Shown here: positions 22,984 through 31,882 of the stretch, one piece after another
Position numbering within the stretch: the first letter of the stretch is position 1
Layout of the letters: each line of letters begins with the position of its first letter
NCBI RefSeq assembly: GCF_014648635.1
Contig: NZ_BMRM01000034.1
Span: 1 to 64,000 of the forward strand
Length of the DNA: 64,000 nucleotides
DNA from: Streptomyces cinerochromogenes
Lineage (GTDB): Bacteria > Actinomycetota > Actinomycetes > Streptomycetales > Streptomycetaceae
Direction: 5' to 3'
Position numbers and translations under genes: made by a program
The notes under the pieces: generated by a model
What the model was told of the DNA's origin: nothing
Databases searched by the model: none
What the model saw: only the letters and a program-made list of their open reading frames with translations

Positions 22984-25900
22984 GTGCGCTATCGGCTGCT
23001 CGGCACCACCCAGGCAATCCGTCCCGACGGTACGGCCGTCCCGGTCGGCGGGGCGCGGCTGCGTGCCCTGCTGAGTGTGCTCGCGCTGCGGGCCGGGCGG
23101 ACCGTGCCCGCGCCCGTGCTGGTGGACGAGGTGTGGGGCGCCGACCCGCCCGCGGACGCCGCCGGTGCCCTCCAGGCGCTCGTCGGCCGGCTCCGGCGGG
23201 CCCTCGGCGCCGACGCCGTCGCCTCCGCCGACGGCGGCTACCGGCTCACCGCCGCCCCCGACGACGTGGACCTCACCCGCTTCGACCGGCTCACCGGCGA
23301 CGGCCTCGCCGCCCTCGCCGACGGCGACCCGGCCAAGGCCGCCGCCGTCCTCGACGACGCCCTCGCCCTGTGGCACGGGCCCGCCCTGGCCGACCTGCCC
23401 GACCGCACCGCCGAGGCGGCCCGCTGGGAGACCCGCAGACTCGACGCCCAGCGGGCCCGGCACACCGCCGCCCTCGCCCTCGGCGAGGCCGAGCGGGCGC
23501 TGCCCGAACTGACCGCCCTGTGCGACAGCCACCCCCTGGACGAGCGGCTCCAGGCGCTGCGGCTGCGCGCCCTGCGCGACGCCGGCCGCCCCGCCCAGGC
23601 CCTCGCCGCCTACGACGACGTACGCCGCCTGCTCGCGGACCGGCTCGGCTCCGACCCCGGCCCCGACCTGCGCGCCCTGCACGCCGAACTGCTCGGCGAG
23701 GAACCCCCGCCCGCCGGACCCGCCCCGGGCCGGCCCGCGGACCGCCCGGGCAACCTGCCCGCCCGGCTCACCTCCTTCGTCGGCCGGGAGAGCGACATCC
23801 GGGCCATCGGCGCCGACCTCACCGCGGCCCGCCTGGTCACCCTCCTCGGACCCGGCGGCGCCGGGAAGACCCGGCTGTCCCTGGAGGCCGCCGAGGCGGT
23901 ACGGCCCACCCTGCGGGACGGGGTCTGGCTCGCCGAGCTGGCCCCCGTGGACGACCCCGACGCCGTACCGCAGGCCGTGCTCACCGCGATCGGCGCCCGG
24001 GAGACCGTGCTGCACGGCGCCGGCGTGGACGGCATGCGCGCGGTCTCCGAACGGCACGCCGACCCCGTCGAACGGCTCGTGGAGCACTGCGCCCGGCGCC
24101 GCATGCTGATCATCCTCGACAACTGCGAGCACGTCGTCGACGCCGCCGCCCGGCTCACCGAGCGGCTGCTGGCCCGCTGCCCCGAGCTGACCGTCCTCGC
24201 CACCAGCCGCGAACCCCTCGGCGTACCGGGGGAGCTGCTGCGGCCCGTGGAGCCGCTGCCCGAGCCGGTCGCGCTGCGGCTGCTCGCCGACCGGGGCGCG
24301 GCGGCCCGCCCGGGCTTCCGGACCGAGGACGACCCCGGGGCGTGCGCCGAGATCTGCCGCCGCCTGGACGGACTGCCCCTGGCGATCGAGCTGGCGGCGG
24401 CCCGGCTGCGCATGCTCACGCCCCGCCAGATAGCGGACCGGCTGGACGACCGGTTCCGGCTGCTCACCTCCGGCAGCCGCACCCTGCTGCCCCGCCAGCA
24501 GACCCTCAGAGCCGTCGTGGACTGGTCCTGGGACCTGCTGGACGCAGGCGAGCGCGACGTCCTCGCCCGGCTGTCCGTCTTCGCCGGCGGCTGCGACCTG
24601 GCCGCCGCCGAGGCCGTGTGCGGCCCGGCCGCCCTGGACGCCCTCGGCTCCCTGGTCGACAAGTCCCTGGTGGTCGCCGCCCCCGCGGCCGACGGCGGCA
24701 TGCGCTACCGGCTGCTGGAGACCGTCGCCGAGTACGCCGCCGAACGCCTCGCCGAGACCGGCCGCCGCGGCGAGGCCGAACGCGCCCACCTGGTCCACTA
24801 CCGCGAACTCGCCCGCACCACCGACCCGCTGCTGCGCGGCCCCGAACAGCGCGCCGCCATCGACCGGTTCCAGCTGGAGTACGAGAACCTGCGCACCGCC
24901 TTCCGGCACGCCGTCGCCGAACGCGACGAACAGGAGGCCCTCTGCCTGGTCCTGTCCCTGCTCTGGTTCTGGCAGATGCGCGACCAGCGCATCGAGACCC
25001 GCACCTGGTGCCGGGAGGCCATGGCGCTCGGCCCCGACCCGTTCGCCGAGCCGGTCCGCCGCGCCGCCCCCGTCTGGCAGCGCTGCACCGACGCCCCGCC
25101 CCCGTACACCGGCGAGATCCTCGCCGAGGCCCGGCGCGGCGTCCACCTGGCCCATCTGGCCTGCATGGACACCGAGATCGAGGACTGGCAGACCCCCGAG
25201 GCCCAGGCCAAGCTCCGCGCGGTCGCCCAGGTCTACGAGCCCGGTCTGCCGCAGACCTGCCGCCCCCCGGGCATGCTGTGGTTCTTCGCCGAGCTGCTGA
25301 CCGGCGGCGCGCACCGGCTGCGTGCCATCGCGGACGCCGCCGTGCAGACCTGCCGGAACACCCCGGGCTTCGAGTGGGAGCTGGCCGGCGCCCTCCACCT
25401 GCGCGCCAACTTCCTCGCCAACCGCACCGCCTCGGCCGGCGACGCCACCCGCGACGCCGACGAGTCCCTGGAGATCTACCGCCGCCTCGGCGACGCCTGG
25501 GGCACCACCGAGGCCCTGTCCGCCCGCGGCGAGGCCCACGAACGCAAGGGCGCCCACCGGGAGGCCGCCGCCGACTACCGGGCGGCCGTCGCACACGCCG
25601 AACGCCTCGGCGCCCGCGCCCAGGTGGCCGTGCTCCGCGCCCGGCTCGGCAACGTGCTGATGGAGGCCGGAGAGACCGAGCGCGGCGAGCGGATGCTCCG
25701 CGAGGTCATCGCCAGCCAGGACGGCACCCACAACGAGGCGATGCCCGCCGCCCGGCTCTTCCTCGCCGTCTGGCTCGGCCTGACCGACCGCACCGAGGAG
25801 GCACGGGAACAGCTGCGGCTGCTGCGCGAGGAGATCGCGATCGCGCACTTCATCGTCTTCGACGCGATCATCGTCTGCCAGGAGGCCTGGCTGGACGCCG

Positions 25901-26247
25901 TGGACGACCGCACCGAGGAGGCCCTGGCACGGGCCCGCAGGGCGCTCGACCTCGCCACCGACCCGCTGACCACGGCCGTCACCCCCCATCTGCACTCCAT
26001 CGGCCTGACCGTCGCCGCGATGGCCCTCGCCCGCGCCGACGGCGGCGCCCGCGCCACCGACGCCGCCCGCTGCCTGGGCGCCGCCGGCGCGCTGCTGCCG
26101 CCCGAGCACGTGGTCTCCGGGGTGGAGCGGCGCTGCCGCGAGCTGACCGAGGCCCGTATCCGCCGGGCCCTGGACACGCGGTCGTACGAGGCCGCGTACG
26201 CCGAGGGCGGTGGCCTCTCCCTCGCGGAGGCCACCGCCCTGGTCTGA
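22984..26247 (+). CDS. AfsR/SARP-family transcriptional activator with NB-ARC and TPR-like domains
   Basis: A 1087-residue regulator. Residues about 1-90 form an OmpR-type winged helix (RLRALLSVLALRAGRTVP...LVDEVWGADPP); about 95-240 a bacterial transcriptional activation domain; about 260-580 an NB-ARC/STAND ATPase with Walker A LLGPGGAGKTRLS and Walker B MLIILDNCEH; the rest is helical, TPR-like. SARPs of this build activate secondary-metabolite or export genes after nucleotide-dependent assembly. The GTG at 22984 is preferred over the ATG nine bases upstream, because GACAAT (22971-22976) ends seven bases before it. The convergent ABC exporter next door carries SARP-type repeats in its promoter. 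Confidence 0.9.
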   Translation: MRYRLLGTTQAIRPDGTAVPVGGARLRALLSVLALRAGRTVPAPVLVDEVWGADPPADAAGALQALVGRLRRALGADAVASADGGYRLTAAPDDVDLTRFDRLTGDGLAALADGDPAKAAAVLDDALALWHGPALADLPDRTAEAARWETRRLDAQRARHTAALALGEAERALPELTALCDSHPLDERLQALRLRALRDAGRPAQALAAYDDVRRLLADRLGSDPGPDLRALHAELLGEEPPPAGPAPGRPADRPGNLPARLTSFVGRESDIRAIGADLTAARLVTLLGPGGAGKTRLSLEAAEAVRPTLRDGVWLAELAPVDDPDAVPQAVLTAIGARETVLHGAGVDGMRAVSERHADPVERLVEHCARRRMLIILDNCEHVVDAAARLTERLLARCPELTVLATSREPLGVPGELLRPVEPLPEPVALRLLADRGAAARPGFRTEDDPGACAEICRRLDGLPLAIELAAARLRMLTPRQIADRLDDRFRLLTSGSRTLLPRQQTLRAVVDWSWDLLDAGERDVLARLSVFAGGCDLAAAEAVCGPAALDALGSLVDKSLVVAAPAADGGMRYRLLETVAEYAAERLAETGRRGEAERAHLVHYRELARTTDPLLRGPEQRAAIDRFQLEYENLRTAFRHAVAERDEQEALCLVLSLLWFWQMRDQRIETRTWCREAMALGPDPFAEPVRRAAPVWQRCTDAPPPYTGEILAEARRGVHLAHLACMDTEIEDWQTPEAQAKLRAVAQVYEPGLPQTCRPPGMLWFFAELLTGGAHRLRAIADAAVQTCRNTPGFEWELAGALHLRANFLANRTASAGDATRDADESLEIYRRLGDAWGTTEALSARGEAHERKGAHREAAADYRAAVAHAERLGARAQVAVLRARLGNVLMEAGETERGERMLREVIASQDGTHNEAMPAARLFLAVWLGLTDRTEEAREQLRLLREEIAIAHFIVFDAIIVCQEAWLDAVDDRTEEALARARRALDLATDPLTTAVTPHLHSIGLTVAAMALARADGGARATDAARCLGAAGALLPPEHVVSGVERRCRELTEARIRRALDTRSYEAAYAEGGGLSLAEATALV

Positions 26248-26259
26248 GCGCCGCGCGAC

Positions 26260-26340
26260 GCCGGCTTCCCCCCGCTGCCGGCCTCTTCCCGCTGTCGGCT
26301 CCCGGTGCCGCCGGCTCTTCGTGCCGTCAGCTCTTGGTGC
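26260..26340. repeat. Five degenerate 16-bp repeats at the ABC permease 3' end
   Basis: On the minus strand five consecutive units of 16-17 bases follow a GCACNAAGAGCNGNCG pattern (26325-26340, 26309-26324, 26293-26308, 26276-26292, 26260-26275). The first unit contains the last four codons and the TGA of the permease gene; the others lie downstream and are progressively diverged. Confidence 0.75.
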
Positions 26341-27148
26341 GGAACTTGTGGATCGCGACCGGCGCCATGACCACGGTCAGACCGACCGACCAGATCACCG
26401 TCACCCACAGGTCGTGCGCGATGGGGCCGCCCTCCATCAGGCCGCGCGCGGTGTCGGCCAGCGTGGACAGCGGGTTGTAGTCGGTGAACGCCTGGAGCCA
26501 GCCCGGCATGGAGGCGGGCGGCGCGAAGATCGACGAGCCGAACTGCAGCGGCATCAGCACCAGGAAGCCCATCGCCTGTACCGACTGGGCGTTCTTCATC
26601 ACCACGCCGAGGGTCAGGAACACCCACATCAGCGCCGAGCCGAACACCGCGGACAGCCCGACCGAGGCCAGCATCCCGGCCCAGTCCTTGATGTCGTAGC
26701 CCACCGCGACGGCGACCACCATCAGCACCGCGGTCGCGAACAGCATCCGCATCAGCTCCACCGCGATCTTCGCGAAGAGCACCGAGCCGCGGCCGATCGG
26801 CAGGGACCGGAAGCGGTCCATGACACCGGAGTTGAAGTCCTGGTTGAAACCGGTGCCCACACCCTGGGCCATGTTCATGCCCATCATGGCCATGAGCCCG
26901 GGGATGACGTACTGGACGTACCGCTCCTGGCCGCCGCCCAGCGACTGCCCGATGGAGCCGCCGAAGACGTACACGAACAGCAGGGTGAAGATGACCGGGA
27001 ACAGGATGGCGTCGAACATCGACTCCGGGTCCTGCCGGATCCACAGCAGGTTGCGGCGGATCAGCGCGCCGGTGTGCCGCAGGTGGGCCCGCAGCGGGAT
27101 CGGGGTGTCGGCCTTCGCGGCGGCGGGGGAGAGGGTGGCGGAACTCAT
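26327..27148 (-). CDS. ABC-2 type transporter permease (DrrB-like)
   Basis: A 273-residue membrane permease with six hydrophobic segments. Recognisable parts are RRNLLWIRQDPESMFDAILFPVIFTLLF at the N terminus, VMDRFRSLPIGRG, and the late PLQFGSSIFAPPASMPGWLQAFTDYNPLS stretch typical of DrrB/ABC-2 exporters. It overlaps the ATPase gene by four bases (ATGA), so the two proteins are produced together. Likely exports a drug or lipid; substrate unknown. Confidence 0.92.
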   Translation of the reverse strand: MSSATLSPAAAKADTPIPLRAHLRHTGALIRRNLLWIRQDPESMFDAILFPVIFTLLFVYVFGGSIGQSLGGGQERYVQYVIPGLMAMMGMNMAQGVGTGFNQDFNSGVMDRFRSLPIGRGSVLFAKIAVELMRMLFATAVLMVVAVAVGYDIKDWAGMLASVGLSAVFGSALMWVFLTLGVVMKNAQSVQAMGFLVLMPLQFGSSIFAPPASMPGWLQAFTDYNPLSTLADTARGLMEGGPIAHDLWVTVIWSVGLTVVMAPVAIHKFRTKS

Positions 27149-28170
27149 ACGGCGACCTCCTGGCGGTCGTCGGCGGGCACGGTGTCCTGCGGGGCACTGG
27201 CGCGGTGGCCGGTGAGGGACAGGAACACCTCGTCCAGGCTGGGCAGTTCGGTGGTGACGGAGGAGAGCGTGATGCCGCGCGCGGTGACCGCGCCGACCAC
27301 GGCGGTCAGCTGCTCGTCGCTCAGGATCGGCACCAGCAGGGTGCCGGTCTCGGCGTCGACGGTGGTGGCGGCGAGCCCGGTGATGCCCAGCTCGTCCAGC
27401 ATGCCGGCGAGCGGGCGCAGCTCCAGCGGGTCCACCGGCCGCACCCGGAGCGTGCGTCCGCCGACGCGGGCCTTCAGCTCCTCGATGCCGCCGTTCGCGA
27501 TGACCTTGCCCCGGTCCACCACGGTCAGCTCGGAGGCGAGCTGCTCGGCCTCCTCCATGTACTGGGTGGTGAGCAGCACGGTGACGCCGTCGCCGACCAT
27601 CGCCTTCACCTCGTCCCACACCTCGTTGCGGGTGCGGGGGTCGAGCCCGGTGGTCGGCTCGTCCAGGTACAGCACGGCGGGCCGGCCGATCATGGAGGCG
27701 GCCAGGTCGAGGCGCCTGCGCATACCGCCGGAGTAGGTGCCCGCCGGGCGCCGGGCGGCCTCCGTCAGCGAGAACCGCTCCAGCAGCTCGTCGGCGCGGG
27801 CCCGGGCGTCCTTGCGGGACAGGTCCAGCAGCCGGCCGATCAGGTAGAGGTTCTCCCAGCCCGGCAGCTTCTCGTCCACCGAGGCGTACTGGCCGGTCAG
27901 TCCGATCACCCGGCGCAGCTGACGCGGCTGGTGCACGACGTCGTAGCCGGCCACGGTGGCCTGCCCGGCGTCGGGGGTGATCAGGGTGGACAGGATCCGT
28001 ACGAGGGTGGTCTTGCCGGCGCCGTTCGGCCCGAGCACACCCATCACGGTGCCCTCGCGCACGTCCAGGTCGACGCCGTCCAGCGCCTTGGTCTCGCCGT
28101 AGTGCTTGACCAGTCCCCGTACGGTCACGGCGGAGCGTCCGCCGGCGGGGTTGTCATCGATGCGTGTCAT
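27145..28170 (-). CDS. ABC transporter ATP-binding protein (DrrA-like)
   Basis: A 341-residue ATPase of the daunorubicin-resistance DrrA family. Walker A is GPNGAGKTT, the Q-loop lies at LTGQYASVDE, the signature is YSGGMRRRLDLA, Walker B is VLYLDEPTTGLD, and an H-loop-like TTQYMEEAEQL follows. A C-terminal extension of about 100 residues is normal for the family. The ATG lies seven bases after a CACTGT hexamer (complement of 28178-28183), so the message is probably leaderless. Three 11-bp direct repeats precede that hexamer. Confidence 0.93.
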   Translation of the reverse strand: MTRIDDNPAGGRSAVTVRGLVKHYGETKALDGVDLDVREGTVMGVLGPNGAGKTTLVRILSTLITPDAGQATVAGYDVVHQPRQLRRVIGLTGQYASVDEKLPGWENLYLIGRLLDLSRKDARARADELLERFSLTEAARRPAGTYSGGMRRRLDLAASMIGRPAVLYLDEPTTGLDPRTRNEVWDEVKAMVGDGVTVLLTTQYMEEAEQLASELTVVDRGKVIANGGIEELKARVGGRTLRVRPVDPLELRPLAGMLDELGITGLAATTVDAETGTLLVPILSDEQLTAVVGAVTARGITLSSVTTELPSLDEVFLSLTGHRASAPQDTVPADDRQEVAV

Positions 28171-28177
28171 GCCGACG

Positions 28178-28223
28178 ACAGTGCCAGGACCCACCGACAA
28201 ACCACCGACACCCGACCGACACC
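28178..28223 (-). promoter_or_regulatory. Promoter with three 11-bp direct repeats (SARP-type) upstream of the ABC exporter
   Basis: Minus strand, reading towards the gene: GGTGTCGGTCG (28213-28223), GGTGTCGGTGG (28202-28212), TTTGTCGGTGG (28191-28201), seven bases, CACTGT (28178-28183), seven bases, ATG. An 11-base period of a heptamer core (GTGTCGG) placed about 8-10 bases before the -10 box is the published layout of SARP operators. A further GTGTCGG occurs near 28245. Confidence 0.55.
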
Positions 28224-28266
28224 GGCCCGCGCCGACCGACGGATCGCCGACACCCGCCACAAAGAC

Positions 28267-28305
28267 GGGCCAGCCCGCCGACGGGGGATGATCGGCGGGC
28301 TGCCC
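28267..28305 (-). terminator. Terminator downstream of panB
   Basis: Perfect 11-bp stem CAGCCCGCCGA/TCGGCGGGCTG (28271-28281, 28292-28302) with a ten-base loop and three further pairs outside a one-base bulge, just after the panB stop codon. Confidence 0.75.
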
Positions 28306-28322
28306 GGTGGTGCCGCAGTGGC

Positions 28323-29189
28323 TCAGTGGACGGAGTGCTCCTCCAGCGGGAACGTTCCGCCGACGACGTCCTCCGCGAACGCCTTCGCCGCGTCGCCCAT
28401 GACCTGACGGAGGTTCGCGTACTTCTTCACGAACTTCGGCACCCGGCCGGACGTCAGGCCCAGCATGTCGGTCCAGACGAGCACCTGCGCGTCCGTCTCG
28501 GGCCCGGCTCCGATGCCGACCGTCGGGATGTGCAGGACCCGTGTCACCTCGGCCGCCAGCTCCGCCGGCACCAGCTCCAGCACCACCGCGAAGGCGCCCG
28601 CGTCCTGCACGGACTTGGCGTCCCGCAGCAGCTGCTGCGCCGCCTCCTCGCCGCGCCCCTGTACGCGGTAGCCCATGGCGTTGACGGACTGCGGGGTCAG
28701 CCCGATGTGGGCCATGACCGGGATGCCGGACTCCACCAGCAGCCGGATCTGTTCGTACGACCGTTCGCCGCCCTCCAGCTTGACGGCGCCGACCCCGGCC
28801 TCCTTCACCAGCCGGGTCGCCGAGCGCAGCGCCTGCACCGGGCCCTCCTGGTAGGAGCCGAACGGGAGGTCGCCGACGATGAGGGCGCGCTGCGTGCCGC
28901 GGACCACCGCGGCGGACAGCATGGTCATCTCGTCGAGGGTGACGGGCACGGTGGTGTCGTACCCGAGGTGGCAGTTGCCCGCCGAGTCGCCGACGAGCAT
29001 CACCGGGATCCCGGCCTCGTCGAAGACGGACGCGGTCATCGCGTCGTAGGCGGTGAGCATGGGCCACTTCTCGCCCCGCTCCTTGGCGAGGGCGATGTCG
29101 CGGACGGTGATGCGGCGGGTGCCCTTCCCCCCGTACAGCGCCTTGCTGCCGTCGGAGGGCTTGTTCTGGGCAGCCGAAAGCTGCGTCAT
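28323..29189 (-). CDS. panB: 3-methyl-2-oxobutanoate hydroxymethyltransferase
   Basis: A 288-residue enzyme that adds a hydroxymethyl group from 5,10-methylenetetrahydrofolate to 2-oxoisovalerate, the first step to pantothenate and coenzyme A. The key motifs are LTAYDAMTASVFDEAGIPVMLVGDS (metal-binding aspartate in GDS), HLGYDTTVPVTLDEM, GDLPFGSY, VKLEGG, MAHIGLTPQSVNAMGG-like and the late GIGAGPETDAQVLVWTDMLGL. An ATG seven codons upstream lacks good spacing; AAGGAG eight bases upstream supports 29189. It is divergent from an MFS efflux gene. Confidence 0.95.
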   Translation of the reverse strand: MTQLSAAQNKPSDGSKALYGGKGTRRITVRDIALAKERGEKWPMLTAYDAMTASVFDEAGIPVMLVGDSAGNCHLGYDTTVPVTLDEMTMLSAAVVRGTQRALIVGDLPFGSYQEGPVQALRSATRLVKEAGVGAVKLEGGERSYEQIRLLVESGIPVMAHIGLTPQSVNAMGYRVQGRGEEAAQQLLRDAKSVQDAGAFAVVLELVPAELAAEVTRVLHIPTVGIGAGPETDAQVLVWTDMLGLTSGRVPKFVKKYANLRQVMGDAAKAFAEDVVGGTFPLEEHSVH

Positions 29190-29359
29190 GGCAACGGCTC
29201 CTTCAGTCATCTCGAAGCGCCCTTACGGCGTCTCCGGATCGCCTCCATGGTGGCACCTCGTGCCATCGGAGGCCAGGGGTACCCCCTGTGATCCCCCGCC
29301 CGGGCCGGGAACCCGGGGTACGTAAGACCCCGGTGAGTAAGGCATCGGTAAAAAAATAA

Positions 29360-29396
29360 GATACGAGACGGTTCCGTATCGGAATGATCGTAGGCT
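29360..29396 (+). promoter_or_regulatory. Leaderless promoter with TetR-type dyad operator for the 29.4-kb MFS gene
   Basis: A 21-base dyad, GATACG-N9-CGTATC (29360-29380), with further symmetric AC/GT pairs inside, ends ten bases before TAGGCT (29391-29396), which ends seven bases before the ATG. The dyad covers the expected -35 region, so a bound repressor would block transcription. The TetR gene downstream of the pump is the likely ligand-responsive repressor. Confidence 0.65.
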
Positions 29397-29403
29397 CGAA
29401 CCC

Positions 29404-30990
29404 ATGACAAGTCCCGTCCCTGCCTCCCGAATACCGGAAGCGGTCCACCGGCGCCGCTGGGCGATCCTCGGCGTGCTCATGCTGAGCCTGCTCATCGTCG
29501 TGCTCGACAACTCGATCCTGAACGTCGCGATCAAGACCATCGCGACCCCCGCGCCGACCGGCCTCGGCGCCACCCAGAGCGAGATCGAGTGGGCGATCAA
29601 CGCCTACACCCTCGTCTTCGCCGGCCTGCTGTTCACCGCCGGACTCGTCGGCGACCGCATCGGCCGCAAGAAGGTGCTGCTCGGCGGGATCGCCGTGTTC
29701 GGCATCGGCTCCGCACTCGCCGCCGAGTCGGGCTCGCCCGGCCAGCTGATCGCCTACCGCGCCCTGATGGCCCTCGGTGCCGCCTTCGTGATGCCCGCCA
29801 CCCTCGCCGTCCTCATGAACGTCTTCGAGCGCGAGGAGCAGCCCAAGGCCATCGGCATCTGGGCCGGCGGCGTCGGCCTCGCCATCGCCATCGGCCCGAT
29901 CACCGGCGGCGCGCTGCTCGACCACTTCTGGTGGGGCTCGGTCTTCTTCGTCAACGTGCCCATCGTGATCGTCGCGCTGGCCCTGATGGCCTGGCTGGTG
30001 CCCGACTCCCGCGACCCCAGGCCCGGCCGCCTCGACCCCGTCGGCGTGGTCCTGTCCGTCGTCGGCCTGGTCCTGCTGGTCTACGGCATCATCAAGGGCG
30101 GCGAACTCGCCGACTTCACCGACGCCAAGGTGCTGGCCACCATCCTCGCCGGCCTCGCCGTCCTGGCCGCCTTCGTCGTCTTCGAGAAGCGCAGCGACCA
30201 CCCCTCCCTGGACGTCACCTACTTCCGCAACAAGGTCTTCTCGGCCGCCATGAGCGCCATCGCGCTGGTCTTCTTCGCGCTGATGGGCGTCACGTTCTTC
30301 GGCGTCTTCTACACCCAGAGCGTGCGCGGCTACTCCCCGCTGGAGTCCGGCGTGCTGATGCTGCCGCTCGCCATCGCCCAGCTGCTGTTCGCGCCGCGCG
30401 CCCGGCTCCTGGTCGACCGGTTCGGCAACAAGGCCGTCACCACCGGGGGCCTGCTGCTGATCGCGGCGACCCTGGCCGCGTTCGCCGCCTTCGAGGCCGA
30501 CACGCCCATCTGGCTGCTGGAGGTCGTCTTCTTCCTCATGGGCACCGGCATGGCGCACATCATGACGCCGACCTCCGTCGTCATCATGCAGGCCCTGCCC
30601 CGTGAGAAGGCCGGCTCCGCCTCCGCGCTCAGCAACACCTTCCGCCAGGTCGGCGGCGCCCTCGGCATCGCCGTCCTCGGCTCGGTGCTCGCCACCTCCT
30701 ACCGCGACGGCATCGAGGACAAGCTCGGCCTGCTGCCGCCGGGCGTGCGCGCCACCGCCGGCGAGTCCATCGAGGCCACCCTCGGCGTCGCCGAGAAGCT
30801 CGGCCCGCGCGGCGAGGCCCTCGTCACCCCCGCCCACGACGCCTTCCTGCACGCCATGCACGTCACCGCCCTGTGCGGTACGGGCGTCGCGCTGATCGGC
30901 GCCGTGGTGACCGCCCTGTTCCTGCCGGGCAGGCCGCCGGCCGGCCGGCGGCGCGAGGAGGAACCGGAACTGGTCGCCGCCGGGGAGTGA
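29404..30990 (+). CDS. DHA2-family MFS multidrug transporter (14 helices)
   Basis: A 528-residue drug:proton antiporter of the EmrB/QacA type with fourteen predicted helices. Motif C of helix 1 is LLIVVLDNSILNVAIKTI; motif A is GDRIGRKKVLL; a second copy of motif-like GVFYTQSVRGYSPLESGVLMLP lies in the C-terminal half. The -10 box TAGGCT seven bases before the ATG suggests a leaderless message. A dyad operator overlaps the promoter, and a TetR gene follows 75 bases downstream, the usual drug-induced pump/repressor arrangement. Confidence 0.92.
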   Translation: MTSPVPASRIPEAVHRRRWAILGVLMLSLLIVVLDNSILNVAIKTIATPAPTGLGATQSEIEWAINAYTLVFAGLLFTAGLVGDRIGRKKVLLGGIAVFGIGSALAAESGSPGQLIAYRALMALGAAFVMPATLAVLMNVFEREEQPKAIGIWAGGVGLAIAIGPITGGALLDHFWWGSVFFVNVPIVIVALALMAWLVPDSRDPRPGRLDPVGVVLSVVGLVLLVYGIIKGGELADFTDAKVLATILAGLAVLAAFVVFEKRSDHPSLDVTYFRNKVFSAAMSAIALVFFALMGVTFFGVFYTQSVRGYSPLESGVLMLPLAIAQLLFAPRARLLVDRFGNKAVTTGGLLLIAATLAAFAAFEADTPIWLLEVVFFLMGTGMAHIMTPTSVVIMQALPREKAGSASALSNTFRQVGGALGIAVLGSVLATSYRDGIEDKLGLLPPGVRATAGESIEATLGVAEKLGPRGEALVTPAHDAFLHAMHVTALCGTGVALIGAVVTALFLPGRPPAGRRREEEPELVAAGE

Positions 30991-31023
30991 GCTCCGCGCG
31001 CGGTTCCACGGGGGAAGGAGGCC

Positions 31024-31045
31024 GCTGCGGGACAATTCCCGCAGC
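31024..31045. promoter_or_regulatory. Perfect 9-bp dyad between the MFS and TetR genes
   Basis: GCTGCGGGA-CAAT-TCCCGCAGC. It could be the terminator of the pump gene or an autoregulatory operator, since GACAAT inside it could serve as a -10 box 30 bases before the regulator's GTG. Its sequence differs from the dyad ahead of the pump. Confidence 0.5.
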
Positions 31046-31065
31046 ACAGTGAGAGGACGGAACAC

Positions 31066-31695
31066 GTGAGCCTTGCCGACCAGCGCTCGCGCCCGGACGG
31101 ACCCGCCCGTGGCCGCCCGCGCAGCGAAGCCGTGGAACGCGCCATTCTGGAGGGCGTGATGAAGCTCCTGGAGGAGGGCGTGCCCCTCGCCGAGCTGTCC
31201 ATCGAGCGGGTCGCGCGCACGGCCGGGGTCGGCAAGGCCACCATCTACCGCCGCTGGAGCGGCAAGGAGGAACTCTTCGTCGACGTCGTACGCGCCGCCG
31301 AACCCCCCGACCCCCAACTCCCCGGCACCTCCGTGCGCGACGACCTCGTGGTGCTGCTGGAGGCCCTGCGCCAGCGGGGACTCGTCAGCCGCTCCTCGGC
31401 GATCCTGCACAACGTGTACGCCCAGATGAAGTCCGCCCCCAAGGTGTGGGCGGCGTACCACGCGAGCGTGATAGTGCCCCGGCGCGTCCTCGCCCTGGAC
31501 GTACTGCGGCGCGGGCAGGAGAACGGCGAGATCCGGGCGGACGTCGACCTGGACCTGGCCAACGACATGTTCGTCGGCCCCATGCTCGTCCGCTCCGTCA
31601 TGCGCCCCGAGGCCGACCTGCCCGAGGGCCTCGCGGAACAGATCGTCGACGCGGTCCTGGACGGCCTACGGCCCGTCAGGTCGACAGCCTCGTAG
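31066..31695 (+). CDS. TetR/AcrR family regulator paired with the MFS pump
   Basis: A 209-residue repressor. DNA-binding domain at residues about 20-70: AILEGVMKLLEEGVPLAELSIERVARTAGVGKATIYRRWSGKEEL. The C-terminal domain resembles the TetR_C_16-type found in streptomycete drug regulators. GAGAGGA ten bases before the GTG supports the start. Located directly after the DHA2 pump, whose promoter carries a 21-bp dyad; local control is the natural inference. The inducer is unknown. Confidence 0.9.
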   Translation: MSLADQRSRPDGPARGRPRSEAVERAILEGVMKLLEEGVPLAELSIERVARTAGVGKATIYRRWSGKEELFVDVVRAAEPPDPQLPGTSVRDDLVVLLEALRQRGLVSRSSAILHNVYAQMKSAPKVWAAYHASVIVPRRVLALDVLRRGQENGEIRADVDLDLANDMFVGPMLVRSVMRPEADLPEGLAEQIVDAVLDGLRPVRSTAS

Positions 31696-31882
31696 CGCTC
31701 GTGTGCGCGTTCTGTCACAGACCGCGCCGGTCGAGGGGGTAACCGGAACTCCCCGCCCCGGCTCGTTCGTCCTCGTCTTCCGTACGGCCGTCATGGGACG
31801 GCGGGATCGGAGCCGATCATCCCCTAGGGTCGGAAGAGCACGGGGGCGAACGGTGTGCACGGCAGGCAGTGAGGCAGACGGT

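Noticed and set aside
22768..26109. A very long open frame antisense to the SARP gene
   Set aside because: It is the usual GC-rich shadow: low-complexity Gly/Ala/Val/Gln/Arg composition, no domain and no ribosome site, while the plus-strand protein has complete domains.
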